Shown here in pieces: positions 5,553 to 10,907 of a stretch of 10,907 bases of DNA. A program made the translations under genes and the position numbers. The first letter of the stretch is position 1; each line of letters begins with the position of its first letter. Source of the DNA: Candidatus Latescibacterota bacterium (GTDB taxonomy: Bacteria > Latescibacterota > 4484-107); the NCBI GenBank assembly GCA_030613045.1, contig JAUWMS010000033.1, positions 1 through 10,907 of the forward strand. The letters run 5' to 3'. Under the pieces are notes generated by a model. It worked only from the letters and a program-made list of their open reading frames with translations, ran no database searches and was not told the origin of the DNA.

Positions 5553-7352
5553 ATGGCACAGACACACGATCCCCGCATCCGCAATCTTGGTGTTCCGGTG
5601 CGATCGGTCAATTGGGTGCGGCTGCATGCGGGACGCAACCGGGAGGGTGCTCCCTGTATTTACGCGACGATGGGGCAGCAGGCGGACAATCTCTTCGTGC
5701 TGCAGATCGATGCCGAGACCGGGGGCTTCCGGCAGTTTGTCTCCGAAGCGCCCGACTCGAACTATCCCACGGCGACGTGCATGAGCCGTGCGGGGCGCCT
5801 TTACGTGGGGGCCTCCTACTCCGGCCACCTCCTCTGTTTCGATCCCGAAAAGGACCTTTTCGAGGATCTGGGAGCGATCCATCCCGAAGCGGCCACCTTC
5901 CCATGCCGCATAGACGAGGACGCCGACGGCCGGATCTGGATCGGCAGTTACGGAACCGCCGACCTGACGAGCTACGATCCCGGAAGCGGTCAATTCACCC
6001 GGCATGGCCGCATGGACGAAGTGGATATGTACAATTATCCCTGGGTCAACACGGACGGCACCATCGCTTGCCTGATCCGCATGACCCGGCCTCACGTGGT
6101 GGTGTTCGATCCAAAAACCGGCGAGAAACGGAGCGTCGGTCCGGTGACGACGAAGGGCGAAGATACGATCAATCTATACCGTGGCAGCGACGGCAGGCTT
6201 TACATCGAATCGAGTCTGGGCAACTTTCGAATAGAGGGAACCGAGGCCGTTCCGGTGGAGGCGCTTCCCGATCCATTGCCCGAACCTGCGCTCTCCGACG
6301 GGACGACCTTCGCCTTTGCCGACGCCGCGGAGCAACTCAATCGGAAGCTCGAAATACGAAAGCCCGATGGAGCGGTCCGAACCTTTGAACTGAACTACGA
6401 GGCAAGCGGAAGCGAGATCTTCTACGTGCACGCCGGGCCTGATGGATGTATTTACGGCTCCAGTATCCTCCCGCTTCACTTGTTTCGCTCTGATCCGAAG
6501 GATGGAGAATTGGTTGATCTGGGCACGTGTTCCGCGGCCGCTGGAGAGGCCTACTCAATGGCCAATCTCGATGGGAAGATGTACATCTCGGCATACGGCG
6601 GTGCCACGCTTTCCGTGTACGATCCCGCTCAGCCCTACCACTTTGGAGATCAGCCCGGCGACAACCCGCGCGATCTGGGGCGCATAGACGATATTTCCTA
6701 CCGTCCCCGATCCACCCTGTCCGGTCCTCTCGGTCGGGTATGGACGGCATCCATCCCGGACTATGGAATGTGGGGCGGCCCGCTTTCCTGGTACGATCCG
6801 AAATCCGGTGAGAAGCATGCCTATTACCGGATAGCCGGGGATGCGAGCTGCTACACGCTGGCCTGGTTGAAGGACGAGCGGTTGATCGCGGTGGGAACCA
6901 CCATTCAAGCGGGGAGCGGCGCACAGCCGAAGGTGGAGCAGGCCGTGCTTTTCCTCTGGGATTACGAAGCGGAGAAAAAGGTGTGGGAAGGAACGCCGGA
7001 TCGCCCGGTTTTCGCCTTTACCGCGCTTTTGACCGGACCCGACGGGAGGCTTTACGGTACGATTCAGGGAGGAGACCGACCGGAGCTTTTCGTCTTCGAT
7101 CCGAAGGCGCGGGCGTTCACGCACCGTCTTGAATTACCGTCCGGAGATCCCCTCGATCTTGGACTCCGGAACGGTCCTGACGGGAAGATATACGGGTTCA
7201 CCAGTTTCTGCCTCTACCGTCTCGACCCGGCCTCGTTGTCCGTTGAGGAGCTTCTTTGCGAGGAGCACGCCTTCACCGTGGCGGGTCCTATTCTCGGACG
7301 GGAGGTCTATTTCGCCACCGGACATCGGCTGCGGGCCGCGAAGATTTTTTGA
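5553..7352 (+). CDS. beta-propeller protein of unknown function
   Basis: A 599-residue protein built from repeated four-strand blades with the pattern DGRIY/W-G-S...L-YDP..G. Examples are GRLYVGASYSGHLLCFDPEK (81-100), DGRIWIGSYGTADLTSYDPG (125-144), DGRLYIESSLGNF (213-225), DGKMYISAYGGATLSVYDPA (340-359), DGRLYGTIQGGDRPELFVFD (497-516) and DGKIYGFTS (543-551). The number of blades (about 10-14) suggests two propellers or one large one. It resembles SMP-30/NHL or two-component-regulator-propeller repeats, but no catalytic set is evident. The frame is open from 5376, inside the HEAT gene. The ATG at 5553 is chosen because GGGAGG precedes it by about 5 bases and the protein then starts cleanly as MAQTHDPR. 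There is no signal peptide, which is unusual for a propeller in a glycan cluster. It is the last gene of the operon, and only 12 bases separate its TGA from the convergent ATPase gene. Confidence 0.8.
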   Translation: MAQTHDPRIRNLGVPVRSVNWVRLHAGRNREGAPCIYATMGQQADNLFVLQIDAETGGFRQFVSEAPDSNYPTATCMSRAGRLYVGASYSGHLLCFDPEKDLFEDLGAIHPEAATFPCRIDEDADGRIWIGSYGTADLTSYDPGSGQFTRHGRMDEVDMYNYPWVNTDGTIACLIRMTRPHVVVFDPKTGEKRSVGPVTTKGEDTINLYRGSDGRLYIESSLGNFRIEGTEAVPVEALPDPLPEPALSDGTTFAFADAAEQLNRKLEIRKPDGAVRTFELNYEASGSEIFYVHAGPDGCIYGSSILPLHLFRSDPKDGELVDLGTCSAAAGEAYSMANLDGKMYISAYGGATLSVYDPAQPYHFGDQPGDNPRDLGRIDDISYRPRSTLSGPLGRVWTASIPDYGMWGGPLSWYDPKSGEKHAYYRIAGDASCYTLAWLKDERLIAVGTTIQAGSGAQPKVEQAVLFLWDYEAEKKVWEGTPDRPVFAFTALLTGPDGRLYGTIQGGDRPELFVFDPKARAFTHRLELPSGDPLDLGLRNGPDGKIYGFTSFCLYRLDPASLSVEELLCEEHAFTVAGPILGREVYFATGHRLRAAKIF

Positions 7353-7364
7353 GCGCAGGCTGGC

Positions 7365-8702
7365 TCAGCCAAAGCTTCCCAAAAGCCAGGCGGGCAGGAA
7401 AATGACTTTGGCGCTATGGTGATGCTTCTGTCCGTAGGCATCTCTGGTGATCACCGCCGCCTGCGCTGAAGGATAGATGGACAAGAAACTCTGCATCCCG
7501 GAAGGAACGCTCGTTCGTTTCAATGCCTGATATTTGACCTCGATGGGCAGGAGCGTTTCTCCGGTCTGCACGATGAAATCTACTTCGGCGCTGTTCTTGG
7601 TGCGCCAGAAATGGAGATCGTCCAGCACCCGTAATCCCCTGTAAAGGTGGATGAAGGCGAAGTTCTCTATAAGCGCGCCTCGATCCGGTCGCATGCCCAG
7701 TTCGCCGAATTGCTTGAGGACGAGGTTGCGCAACCCTAAGTCGAGGAAGAAGAGCTTGGGCATCTTGATCACTTCCCGCTTCTTACGACGGAAAAACGGA
7801 CGGATTCTTTTGATGATGAAGGTATCTTCAAGCATCGTGAGGTATTTTTCAAGCGTAGGACGGGAGATCGCCAGATCCGTCGTCAGGGTATTGCCGTTGA
7901 GCAGTTGTCCTATCTCTAACGCCAGGAGTTGGACCAACTGGTTGAAGGCATGGGTGTTTTCGATGGAGAACAGGCTGGCAATATCCTTGTGGACGTAAGC
8001 GGAAAAGATCTCGTTAAGCAGGATCAGTTTCTTTTCAAGATTGGCTTCCAGCGCTATGGCGGGGTATCCCCCGTACCGGCAATACTCGTCCAGCAGCTTC
8101 TGAAGGGGATGGATATACAGGTCGGGTAGCGAGGGAGGAAGTTGATCCTCCTGGAGAAGCTTAGACAGCTTGTAGCTTTCCAGAACCTGATGCAAAGTGG
8201 TTTGATTTTTGAATTGGAGAAATTCCTCGAAAGATAGGCTGAAGACTTCAAAAAGAATCTTTCTTCCCACCAGGGCATCCTTGAACTTGCGCCGAATGTC
8301 CAAGGTGGACGAGCCGGTGCAGATGATTTTGACGTTCGGATGATGGTCCACGAGGAGCTTCAGCAGTTGGGTGGGCTGATTGAGATATTGAATCTCGTCT
8401 ATGAAGAGGTAGATCCGCTCTTCGAAATCAGCTCCTTCGAGACGAAGCGATTGGATCAGCGCCTCCGGTCCATCGTTTAACAGATTCAGATGGTCGAGAT
8501 GCTCCAGGTCGAAGTAGAACAGGTTCGTCGGAGGGACCTCCTGCGCCAAAAGATGCTGAATCAGCAGATAAAGGAGGCAGGTTTTGCCGACCTGACGAGA
8601 GCCGATCAGGACGAGAGCCTGTGGGTCGTCCAACCACGGAAGGATGGCGGGAAGCACGGAGCGGGGAAACAGGGCGCGGGTGCGTATGGATTCGGGGATC
8701 AT
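7365..8702 (-). CDS. AAA ATPase with DUF4143 domain
   Basis: A 445-residue AAA_14/DUF4143 protein, a widespread family of P-loop ATPases of unclear role. Walker A is GSRQVGKT (34-41) and Walker B is IYLFIDEIQYL (97-107, with Asp102-Glu103). A sensor-like IICTGSS lies at 126-132. The family motif RYGGYP is at 209-214, a winged-helix-like segment at about 274-303 (LAISRPTLEKYLTMLED), and LFFLDLGLRN at 317-326. The C-terminal SAEVDFIVQTGE and LLPIEVKY (371-391) resemble the PD-(D/E)XK nuclease-type core common at this end of the family. The length is typical and all ATPase residues are present. AGGAGG lies 8 bases before the ATG. It runs convergent to the propeller gene and has its own promoter region with a 10-base palindrome. 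Such genes spread horizontally and sit singly in genomes, so it is probably unrelated to the sugar operon. Confidence 0.92.
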   Translation of the reverse strand: MIPESIRTRALFPRSVLPAILPWLDDPQALVLIGSRQVGKTCLLYLLIQHLLAQEVPPTNLFYFDLEHLDHLNLLNDGPEALIQSLRLEGADFEERIYLFIDEIQYLNQPTQLLKLLVDHHPNVKIICTGSSTLDIRRKFKDALVGRKILFEVFSLSFEEFLQFKNQTTLHQVLESYKLSKLLQEDQLPPSLPDLYIHPLQKLLDEYCRYGGYPAIALEANLEKKLILLNEIFSAYVHKDIASLFSIENTHAFNQLVQLLALEIGQLLNGNTLTTDLAISRPTLEKYLTMLEDTFIIKRIRPFFRRKKREVIKMPKLFFLDLGLRNLVLKQFGELGMRPDRGALIENFAFIHLYRGLRVLDDLHFWRTKNSAEVDFIVQTGETLLPIEVKYQALKRTSVPSGMQSFLSIYPSAQAAVITRDAYGQKHHHSAKVIFLPAWLLGSFG

Positions 8703-8730
8703 TGGGGTTTTCCTCCTGAGAGTTTGAATT

Positions 8731-8774
8731 TAGCTTGACTAAAGTTAAAGCATTCCTAGACAAAAGTCAAGCTA
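8731..8774 (-). promoter_or_regulatory. palindromic promoter/operator of the DUF4143 ATPase gene
   Basis: TAGCTTGACT (8731-8740) and AGTCAAGCTA (8765-8774) are perfect reverse complements. On the minus strand TTGACT (8770-8765) is a good -35 box. TAACTT (8747-8742) follows at 17 bases as a weaker -10, which would place the start of transcription about 30 bases before the ATG. The palindrome overlaps the -35 box, as expected for a repressor operator. A regulator binding here is inferred, not shown. Confidence 0.5.
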
Positions 8775-8800
8775 TTTGTGCTCCCGTTTGAGAAAAAAGA

Positions 8801-8831
8801 AAAAGGGCTATGCACCGTGCATAGCCCTTTT
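8801..8831 (-). terminator. intrinsic terminator after the PHP gene
   Basis: A nearly perfect hairpin, AAAAGGGCTATG / CATAGCCCTTTT, with a tiny loop. On the minus strand it is followed by TTTTTCTTTTTT, the classic rho-independent form. It lies 30 bases after the PHP gene stop and insulates that gene from the ATPase promoter. Confidence 0.9.
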
Positions 8832-8861
8832 GATAATGCCTCCTATGTATTCGCAGTCACC

Positions 8862-9914
8862 CTACTTTTCCCACACATAGATCGGGTTGCTGTATGCGCG
8901 TCTCCGATCCACTGCGAGGCATTCCACCCGATAGTAGGATTTCCCGCCGCCAAACCGATCGGTTACGGTGCGTGCCACCCGGACCTCTCCGTCGGGCTGG
9001 ATGGTTTCGAGCACCGCGCCGTTCCTGATGACCCGGATCACCGCCAGACCTAAGCTGTCCGCGCACTCGAATGAAAGTTTGATCTCCGCGTCCGGCTTGG
9101 CATACACCACGTCGCCCATTCTCGCTTCGTCCATTTCGATCCGCACGAGCGGCGCGTCCGACACAAAACAGTGCCCCTTTCGGACCGCATCCATGACCGC
9201 GTTTTTATCCAAAGCCTCGCAGAATACGCCGTTCCAGATGTCTCCTATTCCTTCCGCCAGATGGGCGTCCGAGTTTCCGAGAGCGATGACGCGCTTGCCC
9301 TGAGACAGGTGTTGGTCCCAGAGTTCGATGCTTTGCTCGTCCGTGACGTCGTAGCAGTCGAACACCTGATTCGCGCCGTTGATGATCTCTATGGCGAATT
9401 CGTCTCCCAACAGATTCAGCGCGTCTTTCTGCTCCTCCGAATACCGCGTGCCCGGAAACCATCCCGCGGGATGGGGGATGAAAGGAAATCCGCCCAAAGC
9501 CTGCACGCGCCGATAGTCGTACACCAGATCCTGCTTGGGGGTGTATTTCCGGTCTAACCCCAAAATACCCAAATGGTGATACTGCGTGCCCGGTTCCTGG
9601 CCCCACCACACGTGGTCGTACTTCCGGCAGCTCCGCTTCTGATTGACCGTTCCGTGATCCGTCACAAAAAAGAAATCCAGCCCGGCCGCGTCCGCAACAG
9701 CCTTCAACTCATCCACGGTTCCAACGCCGTCGCTGTACGTCGAATGCGTGTGCAGATCTCCCCGGAACGCCCGGAACTCCACCAACTCGAAACTCCGTGT
9801 GATCCGCTCCCGCATCACTTCCTTCCACCACATCATGACATGCTGGGGATATTCTACTCGCTTCTTCGCGAATTGCCGCGCCTTCTTCCGCTTCTCCGTC
9901 TCTCGCTTCGTCAT
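8862..9914 (-). CDS. PHP-domain phosphoesterase
   Basis: A 350-residue metal-dependent PHP-family protein. The four metal-binding motifs are clear: DLHTHSTYSDG (53-63), TDHGT (85-89), HPAG (148-151) and GNSDAH (213-218). PHP enzymes of this kind hydrolyse phosphoesters such as nucleoside or sugar phosphates in the cytoplasm. The substrate here is not readable. A lysine/arginine-rich start (1-20) precedes the domain, and residues about 255-345 form an extra beta-rich C-terminal domain (FVSDAPLVRIEM ... VIRVIRNGAVLETI) often seen on CehA/McbA-type PHP proteins. The ATG at 9912-9914 has AGGAGG only 4 bases upstream, slightly close. The gene ends in TAG. It lies downstream of the Gfo/Idh gene on the same strand, across a 123-base repeat-filled spacer, so co-transcription is possible but unproven. 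Confidence 0.9.
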   Translation of the reverse strand: MTKRETEKRKKARQFAKKRVEYPQHVMMWWKEVMRERITRSFELVEFRAFRGDLHTHSTYSDGVGTVDELKAVADAAGLDFFFVTDHGTVNQKRSCRKYDHVWWGQEPGTQYHHLGILGLDRKYTPKQDLVYDYRRVQALGGFPFIPHPAGWFPGTRYSEEQKDALNLLGDEFAIEIINGANQVFDCYDVTDEQSIELWDQHLSQGKRVIALGNSDAHLAEGIGDIWNGVFCEALDKNAVMDAVRKGHCFVSDAPLVRIEMDEARMGDVVYAKPDAEIKLSFECADSLGLAVIRVIRNGAVLETIQPDGEVRVARTVTDRFGGGKSYYRVECLAVDRRRAYSNPIYVWEK

Positions 9915-9934
9915 ACATCCTCCTGCTCTTTGGG

Positions 9935-9961
9935 GATTGGTGATTAGTGATTGGTGATTGG
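9935..9961. repeat. GATTGGT heptamer tandem repeat
   Basis: Four 7-base units (GATTGGT, GATTAGT, GATTGGT, GATTGG) lie in the spacer upstream of the PHP gene. Confidence 0.85.
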
Positions 9962-9977
9962 GCGCTCCCTCCCAGTC

Positions 9978-9994
9978 ACGTTTTACGTTTCACG
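9978..9994. repeat. short ACGTTT heptamer repeat
   Basis: ACGTTTT, ACGTTTC and ACG repeat every 7 bases. It is short, but it shares the period of its neighbours. Confidence 0.5.
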
Positions 9995-10000
9995 AGATGT

Positions 10001-10027
10001 TCTCTGCGTTCTCTGCGTCTCTGCGGT
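10001..10027. repeat. TCTCTGCGT nonamer tandem repeat
   Basis: Three 9-base units (TCTCTGCGT twice, then CTCTGCGGT) lie just after the stop of the Gfo/Idh gene. The unit resembles the CTCTGTG repeat near 1430, so both may belong to one dispersed family. Confidence 0.75.
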
Positions 10028-10037
10028 GTGTTTTTTT

Positions 10038-10907
10038 CTATCTGAAATCCGGCACTTCGATACGCTTGCCGCCGAGCTCGGCGCTGCGATGGGCGCAGAT
10101 GCCCGGCACGGTGAAGTCCATCGCCCGATAGACGTCTATGGGGGGCTTTGTCCCTTCCAAAACCGCCCGGACGAAGTCGTCCACCATGAAGTATTCAGTA
10201 GTGCCGTGACCTCCGGCCGTGGCTTCCGGCGGCGTTTTGGTGTGGCTGATCCCCAAGGGGTAGGGGATCATGTCCTGCAAATTCGGGACGTCCTCGAAAT
10301 AGCCCTTGGATTTGTCCCATCCGCACCGCGCGCTCTCTAAGGTGCCTTTGGTTCCATACACCGTGTACCAGTTCATCGGCGGCTCCCGCACGATGGAAAA
10401 TCCGCACAGAATTTTCACCACCGCACCGCTCGCCATCTCGAACAATCCGACTTCCATGTCAATCACCCCAAGCTGGGGGGCTACGTTAGATCCGGTGCTC
10501 AGTCCCGATACGGATACACACCGATCTTCGCCCAATAGATCGAGGATCGGGCCCAAGCTGTGGGTGCAATAATGGATCGGCGGCAGGTTGGCTCGCCACG
10601 TGTGTTGGCCCGGTTCATCCCGATCCACCATCAGGGAGCGGCAATCGTGGATATACTCCGCCTCCGCATAGACGATCCGCCCCAATCGGCCCTGTTCGAT
10701 CATGTGGCGCCAGGTCTGGATGAACGCAAAATAGCACGCATTTTCCGCCATCATATACGTGCGCTTCGTGCGCTCCACCGTGCGCACGATCCGCTCACAC
10801 TCCTCTAAGGTGTATCCCCCGGGGACTTCGCTGAGCACGTGTTTCCCGCTCTCCAGCGCGGCGATGACGTGTTCCGCGTGAAAAGGAAGCGGCGTAGCCA
10901 CGACCAC
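10038..10907 (-). CDS. Gfo/Idh/MocA family oxidoreductase, 5' end missing
   Basis: The visible 289 residues belong to the NAD(P)-dependent Gfo/Idh/MocA family, which oxidises or reduces sugars, inositols and related compounds. The first codons (VVVATPLPFHAEHVIAALES) are the end of the Rossmann domain, so the true start lies beyond 10907. Next comes GKHVLSEVPGGYTLEECERI. Most family members have EKP here, with the lysine in catalysis; this protein has EVP, as in a subgroup common in sugar-degrading bacteria. The C-terminal alpha/beta domain follows, ending in PIDVYRAMDFTVPGICAHRS and TAG. Its substrate cannot be read from sequence. It probably belongs to the same sugar-metabolism theme as the fucosidase. 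About 60-120 N-terminal residues are probably missing. Confidence 0.9.
   Translation of the reverse strand: MVVATPLPFHAEHVIAALESGKHVLSEVPGGYTLEECERIVRTVERTKRTYMMAENACYFAFIQTWRHMIEQGRLGRIVYAEAEYIHDCRSLMVDRDEPGQHTWRANLPPIHYCTHSLGPILDLLGEDRCVSVSGLSTGSNVAPQLGVIDMEVGLFEMASGAVVKILCGFSIVREPPMNWYTVYGTKGTLESARCGWDKSKGYFEDVPNLQDMIPYPLGISHTKTPPEATAGGHGTTEYFMVDDFVRAVLEGTKPPIDVYRAMDFTVPGICAHRSAELGGKRIEVPDFR

Noticed and set aside
7358..7370. Hairpin GGCTG/CAGCC between the convergent propeller and ATPase genes
   Set aside because: Five base pairs with a three-base loop and no T-run on either strand; too weak to call a terminator.

Overview
The window looks like chromosome from an uncultivated, free-living heterotrophic bacterium. 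The gene families are a GH29 fucosidase, a UroD-like protein, a beta-propeller, a PHP phosphoesterase, a Gfo/Idh/MocA oxidoreductase and a DUF4143 ATPase. That mix, with strong AGGAGG ribosome binding sites, is typical of sugar-degrading members of groups such as Poribacteria, Latescibacteria or Planctomycetes-like lineages. This placement is inferred from gene content only. There is no rRNA, tRNA, CRISPR array, insertion sequence or phage gene. The left third, and the spacers generally, look more AT-rich than the sugar gene cluster.

Layout. Positions 1-270 are essentially non-coding and hold a hairpin built from 7-base repeats; a possible minus-strand gene start lies at the extreme left edge. 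Positions 271-1200 (minus) encode a citrate synthase / citryl-CoA lyase family protein. Positions 1201-2155 form a long spacer with several families of short dispersed repeats and no convincing gene. Positions 2156-7352 (plus) form a probable four-gene operon: alpha-L-fucosidase with a C-terminal discoidin-like domain, a UroD/MtaA-type protein interrupted by an in-frame TAG, a HEAT-repeat protein with a lysine-rich tail, and a 599-residue beta-propeller protein. A convergent AAA/DUF4143 ATPase (7365-8702, minus) follows, with its own palindromic promoter region. Next come an intrinsic terminator, a PHP-domain phosphoesterase (8862-9914, minus), a spacer containing three short tandem repeats, and the 3' part of a Gfo/Idh/MocA oxidoreductase (10038-10907, minus) that runs off the right edge.

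How the genes may work together. The fucosidase, the UroD-like protein and the oxidoreductase fit catabolism of glycans or modified sugars. None of the enzymes has a recognisable signal peptide, so the chemistry appears to be cytoplasmic and to act on imported oligosaccharides. The roles of the HEAT and propeller proteins are unknown.

The most notable points are the amber codon that splits an otherwise intact UroD-family protein, the apparent loss of a catalytic aspartate in the citrate synthase-like protein, and a set of unrelated-sequence but same-period (mostly 7-base) tandem repeats in nearly every spacer, several of them arranged as inverted pairs.
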